A DNA stretch of 6,927 bases from Lentimicrobium sp. (GCA_013336205.1 JAAXUD010000147.1:1-6927), one strand, 5' to 3'; shown: positions 1 through 6,337, numbered from the stretch's first letter. Numbers and translations are program-made. Notes: a model not told the origin generated them from the letters alone.

Positions 1-356
1 CTTTTCTGTTCGACCGTAAAGGCATTTTCACCATCCCCAAAGGCACGATCAACATCGAGGAATTTGAAATGGAAGTCATTGATGCCGGAGCTGAAGACAT
101 TCAGATTGAAGAGGATAGCATTACCATCACCACGGCTATGGAAGACTTCGGCGCAATGATCAAAAAACTGGAAGAAATGAAAATTGAGCCTGAAAATGCA
201 GAATTACAACGCATACCAAAGGACACAGTGAAAGTAGATAAAGAAGCGGCTAAGAAAGTTATGCGGCTCATTGATTTATTTGAAGAAGACGATGATGTGA
301 CCAATGTGTTTCACAACCTCGAATTAACTGATGAATTAATGGAAGAACTGGAATAA
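1..356 (+). CDS. yebC: YebC/PmpR-family regulator or translation factor, C-terminal part (5' end outside window)
   Basis: The reading frame is open from base 3 and ends at TAA 354–356, giving 117 codons, roughly the C-terminal half of a family usually near 240 residues. It begins FDRKGIFTIPKG, the conserved 'F.rkG.i.i' strand, followed by an 'E.EVIDAGAEDI' helix and the acidic end ELTDELMEELE; these are typical of YebC domains 2 and 3. The ATG at 69 is an internal methionine, not the start. Family members were described as DNA-binding regulators (PmpR), and more recent work links some to translation of proline-rich stretches; which role applies here cannot be read from this part. The N-terminal domain is off the window. 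The gene converges with ackA and ends 24 bases before a shared hairpin terminator. The family call is firm; the function is not. Confidence 0.9.
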   Translation, partial: FLFDRKGIFTIPKGTINIEEFEMEVIDAGAEDIQIEEDSITITTAMEDFGAMIKKLEEMKIEPENAELQRIPKDTVKVDKEAAKKVMRLIDLFEEDDDVTNVFHNLELTDELMEELE

Positions 357-379
357 GCTATCCAAACCCGGACAAACAA

Positions 380-420
380 AACAAAACAGGCTGTCTCCTA
401 TGGAAACAGCCTGTTTTGTT
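380..420. terminator. Bidirectional hairpin terminator between yebC and ackA
   Basis: Bases 380–394 (AACAAAACAGGCTGT) are perfectly complementary to 406–420, a 15-bp stem. Inside the 11-base gap, 396–398 can pair with 402–404, leaving a TAT tip. The outer stem ends in a T-rich tract on both strands (TTTTGTT rightward, and T-rich sequence reaching about 371 leftward), so it can act as an intrinsic terminator in both directions. It sits between the convergent stops of yebC (356) and ackA (436). Confidence 0.85.
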
Positions 421-435
421 AGTTAAAGAAAATTT

Positions 436-1641
436 CTATTTCATCGATATAACAATTTCATGGGTATCCAGTGCGATTACAAGTTCTTCATTGGTAGGCA
501 CTACCATAACTGTTACCCTTGAATTTTCCGTTGAAAGAATAGCTTCTTTGCCACGCAGGCCTTTATTCTTTTCCTGATCAAATTCAAGCCCCATGTACTC
601 CATATCTTTGGTTGTTAGATATCGGGTTGCTGAATCGTTTTCGCCCACACCTCCGGTGTAAATGATCAGATCGACACCACCCATGGCTGCTGTGTAAGCA
701 CCAATGTATTTCCGAATCCTGTAATAATACATTTCCAGGGTTACTTTAGCCCGCTTATTTCCTTGTTCAGCTGCTATCTCAACATCGCGCATATCAGATG
801 AAACACCTGAAACGCCCAACATTCCGCTGTGCTTGTTGACCAGGGTATTGGCAACGGGAACATCTATTTCTTCCTTGTTCATAATCTGAATAAATGCACC
901 GATATCAAGGTCGCCTGTACGGGTTCCCATCATTAATCCTTCGATGGGAGTCATACCCATGGAAGTATCGAAAGACTTGCCGTTTTTTATGGCAGCGATA
1001 GAAGCTCCATTGCCCAGGTGACAGGTAATAATTTTCAGATCTTCCATTTTCTTGCCTAGGATTTCACAGGCACGCTGCGACACGAACCGGTGCGAGGAAC
1101 CATGAAAACCATACCTGCGGATCTTATGCTTCTCATATAAGGAATAAGGAATCCCATATAAATAAACGAAATCGGGCATTGTCTGGTGGAAAGCAGTATC
1201 AAATACACCAACCTGGGGAACTTCAGGCAGCAGTTGGGTAATTGAATAAATTCCTTTGAGATTCGGGGGATTATGAAGAGGAGCTAGTTCGATACATTCT
1301 TCAAGCGCATCAATTACTTCGCTGGTAATGTATACACTCCCATTGAATTTTTCTCCTGCATGCACAACCCGGTGTCCGACAGCCTGAATTTCTTCAAGAT
1401 TTTTAATGCTGCCATATTTTTCACTGACAAGTATCCCCAGCAGATACTCAATGCCGGCCTGATGATCAAGGATTTCGCCTTCAAGTTTAACTTCAGCCCC
1501 ATCGTTGCGTGCATGTTTGATGAGTGAGCCTTTCAGTCCTATTTTATCAACAAGTCCTTTTGCAAGAACTTCCTGTGAAGGCATTTCAAACAGTTGGTAT
1601 TTAATTGATGAACTTCCGCAGTTCAGTACTATTATTTTCAT
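436..1641 (-). CDS. ackA: Acetate kinase
   Basis: This cytoplasmic enzyme transfers phosphate from acetyl phosphate to ADP, giving acetate and ATP (reversible). It is 401 residues, the normal family length, and complete. The ASKHA-fold signatures are all present: NCGSSSIKY near the start, GHRVVHAGE (about 89–97), FDTAFHQTMP (147–156), GFHGSSHRFV (178–187), HLGNGAS (208–214), MGTRTGDLD (238–246) and YTGGVGEND (328–336). The residues known from the Methanosarcina enzyme are retained: Asn7, Arg91, Asp148, His180, Arg241 and a Glu in PTNEE (Glu385). The start is ATG 1639–1641; the leader is A-rich with no good Shine-Dalgarno, usual for Bacteroidota. It is the last gene of the leftward operon, 31 bases after the dehydrogenase gene, and its TAG stop lies just before the shared terminator. 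It acts directly after Pta. Confidence 0.98.
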   Translation of the reverse strand: MKIIVLNCGSSSIKYQLFEMPSQEVLAKGLVDKIGLKGSLIKHARNDGAEVKLEGEILDHQAGIEYLLGILVSEKYGSIKNLEEIQAVGHRVVHAGEKFNGSVYITSEVIDALEECIELAPLHNPPNLKGIYSITQLLPEVPQVGVFDTAFHQTMPDFVYLYGIPYSLYEKHKIRRYGFHGSSHRFVSQRACEILGKKMEDLKIITCHLGNGASIAAIKNGKSFDTSMGMTPIEGLMMGTRTGDLDIGAFIQIMNKEEIDVPVANTLVNKHSGMLGVSGVSSDMRDVEIAAEQGNKRAKVTLEMYYYRIRKYIGAYTAAMGGVDLIIYTGGVGENDSATRYLTTKDMEYMGLEFDQEKNKGLRGKEAILSTENSRVTVMVVPTNEELVIALDTHEIVISMK

Positions 1642-1672
1642 TTTTTATACTTTTTTTTCTTTAACAAATGAG

Positions 1673-2641
1673 CTATTCGCGGCCCAGATTAGTAATAGAA
1701 CCCTTTTTGGGCAAGCGTTTACCGCCCTGATAAAGATAAAATCCTTCGCCAACCCTGCGACCAACCAGGTTAGCCCTGACAAGTCGTTTAAGCATTGGTG
1801 ATGGTTTGTATTTCTGTTCTCCGAATTCAGCATATAGATTTTCCATCCATTTCAGCACTTTATCCAAACCGATTTTATCAGCCATTTCAAACGGGCCTAA
1901 CTGCAAACCAGATGTTTCTTTCATGGTTTCGTCAATATCTGAAACCGTAGCAACACCTTCCATCAGAATTTCACAGGCTTCATTGATTAGTGGCACCAGC
2001 ATACGGGTGCTAATGTTGCCTGAGGATTCATTCACACTGATTAATTTCTTGCCGATCAGCAGTGCCAGTTTGCTAACCATTGCATAGGTTTCCTGGTTAG
2101 TATAAACGGAGCGGACGGCTTCGATGATCTTAACCTTGCCAACAGGAGAAAAGAAATGGAGGCCCATGGCTCTTTCCGGACGCTTCAATACTGATGAAAT
2201 CTCCGAAATCATGAGGGTAGCGGTATTTGATGCTATGATTGCGTCAGGTTGAACCACCGCTTCAATTTTGCGGAAAATTTCCTGGCGAAGTTCAAGGCTG
2301 GTACCCTTCTTTTTCGAATTTACTGTTTCAAAAACAATTTCGCAGTCTGACAATACTGAATAATCCGTTGAACCTTTGATGCGTGAAAGTATAAGTTTCT
2401 TTTCACTGCCGGTAAGTCCCCATTTACTGATGCGATCATCCAGGTGGGCTTCAATACGACGCATAACCTCGTTAACGCGTTCATCACTTATATCGATAAA
2501 TACCACATCAATCCCTGACTGACTAATTAACACGGCAATTTCCTGGCCCATGGCGCCACAACCAACAACCCCGACTCTCTGCAGGGAACCTTTGGAATGC
2601 ATGGTTTTACCCAGGCTGAAATCTTCTAATCGTTCTGACAT
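1673..2641 (-). CDS. 3-hydroxyacyl-CoA (3-hydroxybutyryl-CoA) dehydrogenase
   Basis: NAD(P)-dependent oxidoreductase interconverting 3-hydroxyacyl-CoA and 3-oxoacyl-CoA. Residues 22–50 form a Rossmann βαβ unit with GxGxxG (Gly27, Gly29, Gly32) and Asp50 at the end of β2, which favours NAD. Ser138-Asn139-Thr140, His162 in GLHFFSP and Glu174 match the family catalytic Ser/His/Glu positions. The C-terminal helical domain (about 205–305) shows INEACEILMEGVAT, DIDETM, LGPFEMADKIGLD and GRRVGEGFY. Two things are odd: the usual VNR motif, whose Asn helps bind substrate, reads STR (Thr212), and HFFNP reads HFFSP. There is also an extension of about 20 residues before the Rossmann fold. At 322 residues it is slightly longer than the usual 280–310. 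The start ATG lies 27 bases after pta; Met14 is an alternative. Being between pta and ackA suggests a role in fermentation or in using four-carbon acyl-CoAs. The exact substrate and direction are not determined, so I give no symbol. Confidence 0.9.
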   Translation of the reverse strand: MSERLEDFSLGKTMHSKGSLQRVGVVGCGAMGQEIAVLISQSGIDVVFIDISDERVNEVMRRIEAHLDDRISKWGLTGSEKKLILSRIKGSTDYSVLSDCEIVFETVNSKKKGTSLELRQEIFRKIEAVVQPDAIIASNTATLMISEISSVLKRPERAMGLHFFSPVGKVKIIEAVRSVYTNQETYAMVSKLALLIGKKLISVNESSGNISTRMLVPLINEACEILMEGVATVSDIDETMKETSGLQLGPFEMADKIGLDKVLKWMENLYAEFGEQKYKPSPMLKRLVRANLVGRRVGEGFYLYQGGKRLPKKGSITNLGRE

Positions 2642-2668
2642 TTTAATATATTTATTTTGGTTTAAAAT

Positions 2669-3673
2669 TTATTTCATTCCGGCAGCCTGGGTAGCAGTGA
2701 TCGCAACAAGATTAACAATATCACTAACTGAGCAACCTCTGGAGAGGTCGTTGATCGGTGCTGCCATTCCTTGTAAAACAGGCCCTATAGCTTCAGCTCC
2801 AGACAATCGTTGTACGAGTTTATAGGCTATATTACCTGATTCGAGGTTCGGGAAAACCAGTACATTGGCTTTACCGGCGATCGGACTTCCGGGCGCTTTG
2901 TGCATTCCCACCGATTCAACAATGGCGGCATCTGCCTGCAATTCTCCGTCAATTTCCAGCCATGGGGCCTTTTCGCGGGCAATTCTTGTTGCTTCAATAA
3001 CTTTATCGCACAATGCATGATTGGCGCTACCTTTAGTAGAAAAGCTAAGCATTGCAACCCTGGGTTCTATTCCTGCAATTGATTTTGCTGTTAATGCAGT
3101 GGAAACAGCAATTTCAGCAAGCTCAGGGGCAGTCGGGTCAGGATGTACTGCACAATCCGCAAAAACCAGGATGTTGCCCGGAACATATGGATTATCCTTA
3201 AAAATCATAAGAAATGCACCCGAAACCACACTAATACCAGGGAGCGTTTTAACAATCTGAAAAGCAGGGCGTAGCACATTACCAGTCGCATTCATTGCTC
3301 CGGCAACTTCGCCATCTGCCTCCCCTGCTTTTATAAGTAAAGTAGCAAGGTATAAAGGATCTTCAACCAGTTTAAGTGCTTCTTCATAGGAAAGTCCTTT
3401 AGATTTACGAAGCTCAAACAACATGGTTGCAAACCGTTCTTTATCAGGATTCTCAACAGGATCTATGATTCGGGCTTTGGAGATAAACTGCAGCCCGAAT
3501 TCGATAACTTTTCGGTCAATCTCGGATTTGTTACCAATTAAAATAATCCTGGCAATTTTCTCTTTCAGGATAAAATCGGCGGCTTTCAATGTTCTTTCTT
3601 CTGTTCCTTCAGGAAGAACAATGCATTTGGATGCTTTTTGAGCATTCTCCCTGATGGTATTCATTAACGACAT
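2669..3673 (-). CDS. pta: Phosphate acetyltransferase
   Basis: This cytoplasmic enzyme makes acetyl phosphate from acetyl-CoA and phosphate, feeding acetate kinase. It is a single-domain Pta of 334 residues, without the N-terminal regulatory domains of the long enterobacterial form. Diagnostic segments are CIVLPEGTEERTLKAA (17–32), GAMNATGNVLRPA (125–137), FADCAVHPDPT (171–181), EPRVAMLSFSTKGS (203–216), GKANVLVFPNLESGNIAYK (267–285) and GPVLQGMAAPINDLSRGCSVSDIVN (297–321). Ser311, Arg312 and Asp318 correspond to the catalytic Ser309, Arg310 and Asp316 of the Methanosarcina enzyme. The 'LQGMAAPINDLSRG' signature favours Pta over the related phosphotransbutyrylase, though activity on longer acyl groups cannot be excluded. 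It is the first gene of the leftward operon with a candidate promoter at 3726–3760. The start is ATG 3671–3673; Met4 (3662–3664) is an alternative. Confidence 0.96.
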   Translation of the reverse strand: MSLMNTIRENAQKASKCIVLPEGTEERTLKAADFILKEKIARIILIGNKSEIDRKVIEFGLQFISKARIIDPVENPDKERFATMLFELRKSKGLSYEEALKLVEDPLYLATLLIKAGEADGEVAGAMNATGNVLRPAFQIVKTLPGISVVSGAFLMIFKDNPYVPGNILVFADCAVHPDPTAPELAEIAVSTALTAKSIAGIEPRVAMLSFSTKGSANHALCDKVIEATRIAREKAPWLEIDGELQADAAIVESVGMHKAPGSPIAGKANVLVFPNLESGNIAYKLVQRLSGAEAIGPVLQGMAAPINDLSRGCSVSDIVNLVAITATQAAGMK

Positions 3674-3725
3674 GATAATTGGGATTTAGGCAATTGTACA
3701 ATAAAAACCAGTGAATTAAAGGCTG

Positions 3726-3760
3726 CAAATTTAGGACTTATTCATTCGTCCACCTACAAA
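3726..3760 (-). promoter_or_regulatory. Candidate Bacteroidota-type promoter for pta–dehydrogenase–ackA
   Basis: Read on the minus strand, bases 3733–3726 are TAAATTTG, a perfect match to the Bacteroidota -7 element TAnnTTTG, followed by CA as is common. A TTTG at 3760–3757 could be the -33 element, but the 23-base spacing is longer than the preferred 19–21. Transcription would start near 3720 and leave a leader of roughly 45 bases containing the 10-bp palindrome ATTGTACAAT (3693–3702). The location is right for a divergent intergenic promoter; the call rests on the motif alone. Confidence 0.45.
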
Positions 3761-3890
3761 AATCGGCCAATATTTACAATTTAACAATTTTACCAGACAA
3801 TATTGAAAAACCGAACAACATTTATTTAACCATCTGTATATCATGCTGTTATTTTGATTCCCATAAATTTCATGTTTATAAAACCACGTT

Positions 3891-3922
3891 TCTGTTCACC
3901 ATGGTAAAAAGTATTAATTTTG
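3891..3922 (+). promoter_or_regulatory. Candidate Bacteroidota-type promoter for the DUF4271–hemD–rnpA–yidD string
   Basis: TAATTTTG at 3915–3922, followed by CA, matches the -7 consensus TAnnTTTG exactly. TCTG at 3891–3894 is one base from the -33 TTTG, with a 20-base spacer as preferred. Transcription would start near 3926–3929. That excludes the ATG at 3901 as the translation start and gives a very short leader before 3931 or 3940. Perfect TAnnTTTG matches also occur by chance inside genes in this AT-rich window, so the position matters more than the match. Confidence 0.45.
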
Positions 3923-3930
3923 CATGCAGA

Positions 3931-4854
3931 ATGACCAGCATGGGGCAACAATCAGCAAATCTCGATTTCTACCAACAGCCAATCGTGAGAGAGGTACTAC
4001 CTGCTATTGATACCGTACAAAACTATGCTGGTTTTTTAGTTGATAGTATAAATCCTGAAAAAGCAGATTCTGTTTTTCGTTTCGAGCTAAAGGAGATAGT
4101 AATTCCTGAGCAAACTAGCGACTCAGCCTCATTGCAACCTGTTTATATCCCTTCAATTTTTGTTGTTTCAAAAAATCAACCCAATAAAATAATACCATCC
4201 CTCAGACAATCTACTGATTATGACTGGCTGGCAGCTTTGCTTCTGGTATGTCTGATAATTCTTGCCTGGGTGAAGTATTACAATACCAGAAGAATCAAGC
4301 AATTGTTTAAAGCGGTGGCAGCCAGACATAATGTCAATCAACTGGTCCGCGACGGTAATCTTGTCGAAGAAAGGATTACGCCCGGATTAGCATTGGTATA
4401 TTTATCCGGCATTGCAATAATTGCGTTTCAATTCGGTTCGGAAACGCTCGGTCAATTACTCAGGCTACCGAATTCACTGATTTTTCTGATAATCATAGCT
4501 GGCCTGAGCATTTTATGGTTAATAAAATTAATGCTAATCAGGCTAACCGGATTTATCTTTAAAACCAAACAGGATACCAATGAATTGGTGCTTACAAATC
4601 TGATATTTAACGGAGGGATTGGAATACTGATTTTTCCATTTGTTGTAGCAGGTTTTTACAGCGGAAATCTTTTATTAACAAGAATCGCTATCGGAATTCT
4701 GCTTACAGGAATGATCCTAAGATTTTTCAGAAGTCTTTTAGTCGGATTGTCAGCGCAAACGTTTTCGGTATTGTATTTATTTACGTATCTTTGCACCCTC
4801 GAAATTCTACCAGTACTATTTTTGTATAAAGTCATGTTTTTTATTGACTTATAG
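3931..4854 (+). CDS. DUF4271-family integral membrane protein
   Basis: No known biochemical function. From ATG 3931 the product is 307 residues. Residues 1–95 are hydrophilic with no signal peptide. Six hydrophobic segments follow, at about 97–116, 150–168, 180–203, 220–241, 248–265 and 274–303. The loop after the first helix is strongly basic (KYYNTRRIKQLFKAVAARH), which suggests it faces the cytoplasm and the N-terminal region lies outside. The C-terminal YLCTLEILP (286–294) resembles the most conserved part of the Bacteroidota-specific DUF4271 family, and the hemD neighbour fits that family's usual context. I chose 3931 because a perfect promoter -7 element lies at 3915–3922, inside the longer reading from ATG 3901 (317 residues). 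ATG 3940 is also possible. The stop is TAG 4852–4854; hemD begins 50 bases later, so co-transcription is likely. Confidence 0.75.
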   Translation: MTSMGQQSANLDFYQQPIVREVLPAIDTVQNYAGFLVDSINPEKADSVFRFELKEIVIPEQTSDSASLQPVYIPSIFVVSKNQPNKIIPSLRQSTDYDWLAALLLVCLIILAWVKYYNTRRIKQLFKAVAARHNVNQLVRDGNLVEERITPGLALVYLSGIAIIAFQFGSETLGQLLRLPNSLIFLIIIAGLSILWLIKLMLIRLTGFIFKTKQDTNELVLTNLIFNGGIGILIFPFVVAGFYSGNLLLTRIAIGILLTGMILRFFRSLLVGLSAQTFSVLYLFTYLCTLEILPVLFLYKVMFFIDL

Positions 4855-4904
4855 CAAGTTAAGTACTTAAGAAGGCTAATTGCATAAAAGTTTAATTTAA
4901 ATCT

Positions 4905-5669
4905 TTGAGTAAATTGAAAATCAAAAATGTACTTATTTCCCAGCCTAAGCCTGCAGAACTGGAAAAATCTCCCTACGGTGAAGTTATCAAGAAATACTGC
5001 CTGAATGTTGATTTTCACAAATTCTTTAGAATTGAAGGATTAAGTTCTATCGATTTCAGGAAAGAAAATAAAGTCAGGATTTCAGACTACACGGCTGTTA
5101 TTTTTACAAGTAAGCATGGTGTAGATAATTTCTTCAGACTTGCAGCCGAACTCAGGACAGAAATTCCTGAGAGTATGAAATATTTCTGCTCATCAGAAGC
5201 TACCGCTTTTTATCTTCAGAAATACATACAATACCGTAAACGAAAGATATTTTACAGCAGCCAGGAACTCCATGACCTTGTAGATATTATTAGAAAGCAC
5301 AAGACTGAGAAGTACCTGCTACCCTGCAGCGCAGAGCATAACAATGAATTATCGGATATGCTCGATCAGCATAAGATTACTTATATAAAAGCGGTAATGT
5401 ACCGGACGGTTTCAGAAGACATGGGATTCCTTGATCTGAACAAATATGAGTTGCTGGTTTTTTTCAGTCCTTCAGGTATTAAGTCGTTATTCAAAAATTT
5501 TCCGGATTTTATTCAGGGTGAAAAAGCTGTCGGAGTTTTTGGTCCAACAACTGCCACTGCAGCCCGGGAAGCGGGATTAAATATCATGGTTGAAGCGCCC
5601 AGCCCTACAGCACCTTCCATGGCAAAAGCCATTGAAATTTACCTGGCTACTAACAACAAGGCTAAATAA
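4905..5669 (+). CDS. hemD: Uroporphyrinogen-III synthase family protein (HemD-like)
   Basis: The family closes and rearranges hydroxymethylbilane into uroporphyrinogen III, the branch point to haem, sirohaem and corrinoids. The 254-residue product has the two-lobe HemD layout: lobe 1 with KIKNVLISQPKP (4–16) and AVIFTSKHGVDNFF (64–77), lobe 2 with LLVFFSPSGIKSLFKNFPDF (183–202), VFGPTTATAAREAGL (211–225) and APSPTAPSMAKAI (231–243). Tyr166 in VMYRT matches the conserved tyrosine of the family. MKYFCSSEATAFYLQKYIQYRKRKIFY (91–117) is typical of the Bacteroidota branch. The first in-frame start after a TAA at 4893–4895 is TTG 4905; no ATG is available near the N terminus, and KIKNVLISQP must be included, so TTG (4905 or 4914) is the likely start. 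No other tetrapyrrole gene is in the window, so whether it makes uroporphyrinogen here is unproven. Confidence 0.85.
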   Translation: MSKLKIKNVLISQPKPAELEKSPYGEVIKKYCLNVDFHKFFRIEGLSSIDFRKENKVRISDYTAVIFTSKHGVDNFFRLAAELRTEIPESMKYFCSSEATAFYLQKYIQYRKRKIFYSSQELHDLVDIIRKHKTEKYLLPCSAEHNNELSDMLDQHKITYIKAVMYRTVSEDMGFLDLNKYELLVFFSPSGIKSLFKNFPDFIQGEKAVGVFGPTTATAAREAGLNIMVEAPSPTAPSMAKAIEIYLATNNKAK

Positions 5670-5722
5670 AGGCCTCAATAGCTGACTTTTATCATAAATG
5701 ATTGTACAAAGAACCCATTGCA

Positions 5723-6106
5723 ATGCAAACATTCGGGAAGCAGGAACATTTGTGCAATATTTTTGAAATTCAGAGATTATTTACTGAAGGAAAATCCTTT
5801 TTCAAACATCCGGTTAAGTTAATATGGTTGCCAGGCGATTGGTCAGGCAGCCCGGTTGTTAAGGTCCTTATTTCGGTATCAAAAAGAAGTTTCAGAAAAT
5901 CGGTCGACAGAAATCGTATCAAGCGGCTGCTCAGAGAATGCTATCGTCGCAATAAGATAATTGCCGAAGAGGGCCTGGCTGGTAAAAGTTGCACCATTGC
6001 ATTGATTTATGCAGGCAAAGAAATACCTGAAATCAGTTCACTGGAGCCTATAATAATTAAGCTTCTTCAGCGTTTAATCAAGGAATATGAAACAACTGCT
6101 GGCTAA
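5723..6106 (+). CDS. rnpA: Ribonuclease P protein component
   Basis: This small basic protein binds RNase P RNA and helps it remove 5' leaders from precursor tRNAs. From ATG 5723 the product is 127 residues, normal for the family. The signature is the RNR helix, [17 protein letters not shown] (59–75), with Arg63-Asn64-Arg65. It is preceded by the strand [11 protein letters not shown] (47–57) and an N-terminal [10 protein letters not shown]...[10 protein letters not shown], and followed by [13 protein letters not shown], typical of Bacteroidota RnpA. A TTG at 5702 would add seven residues; I prefer the ATG because TFGKQEHL then begins right after the start as in relatives. It lies 53 bases after hemD, and its last 20 bases overlap yidD. 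rpmH, the usual upstream partner in Proteobacteria and Firmicutes, is absent. Confidence 0.95.
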   Translation: MQTFGKQEHLCNIFEIQRLFTEGKSFFKHPVKLIWLPGDWSGSPVVKVLISVSKRSFRKSVDRNRIKRLLRECYRRNKIIAEEGLAGKSCTIALIYAGKEIPEISSLEPIIIKLLQRLIKEYETTAG

Positions 6107-6308
6107 CATAATGATTGGGCTGATAAAGCTATATCAGGGGGCGATTTCACCCTATCTGCCACCTTCATGTCGTTATACGCCTACATGTTCAGCCTATGGA
6201 GTTGAAGCATTAAAAAAACATGGTCCGTTTAAGGGTGGCTGGCTCACAATTAAACGGGTATTATCATGTCACCCCTGGGGTGGAAGCGGGTATGATCCCG
6301 TGCCCTGA
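6087..6308 (+). CDS. yidD: Membrane protein insertion efficiency factor YidD
   Basis: YidD is a small membrane-associated protein that assists YidC-dependent insertion of inner-membrane proteins. This copy is 73 residues and complete, with the full family signature: [23 protein letters not shown] (15–37), a central HGPFKGGWL, and [17 protein letters not shown] (57–73). The three cysteines (28, 34, 61) are at the conserved positions. The amphipathic N terminus ([12 protein letters not shown]) is the likely membrane contact. The ATG at 6087 is inside rnpA and overlaps it by 20 bases; AAGGA at 6080–6084 lies only two bases before it, close for a working Shine-Dalgarno. ATG 6111, after the rnpA stop, is an alternative start giving 65 residues. 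The rnpA–yidD order is widespread, but yidC does not follow here; a secreted protease gene does, after 29 bases. Confidence 0.95.
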   Translation: MKQLLANIMIGLIKLYQGAISPYLPPSCRYTPTCSAYGVEALKKHGPFKGGWLTIKRVLSCHPWGGSGYDPVP

Positions 6309-6337
6309 AAAAGTTATCAAATAATAAGAATTCAATC

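Noticed and set aside
1505..1801. Plus-strand open frame of 98 codons opposite ackA and the dehydrogenase gene
   Set aside because: It is antisense to conserved coding sequence, with no recognisable domain.
1645..1833. Minus-strand open frame of 62 codons between ackA and the dehydrogenase gene
   Set aside because: It overlaps the dehydrogenase 3' end in another frame and has no family features; a shadow frame.
2669..3673. Phosphate butyryltransferase as the identity of the pta gene, suggested by the neighbouring dehydrogenase
   Set aside because: The LQGMAAPINDLSRG and ADCAVHPDPT signatures and the acetate-kinase partner fit Pta better; the kinase is also a clear AckA rather than a butyrate kinase.
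4656..5018. Minus-strand open frame of 120 codons across the DUF4271–hemD junction
   Set aside because: It runs antisense to two genes with clear family signatures, and its translation looks like the reverse complement of their codons rather than a protein.
5758..5765. Perfect TAnnTTTG (TATTTTTG) inside rnpA
   Set aside because: It lies within the start of the rnpA coding region, has no matching upstream element at the right distance and no downstream gene start nearby; treated as a chance match and used as a measure of background.
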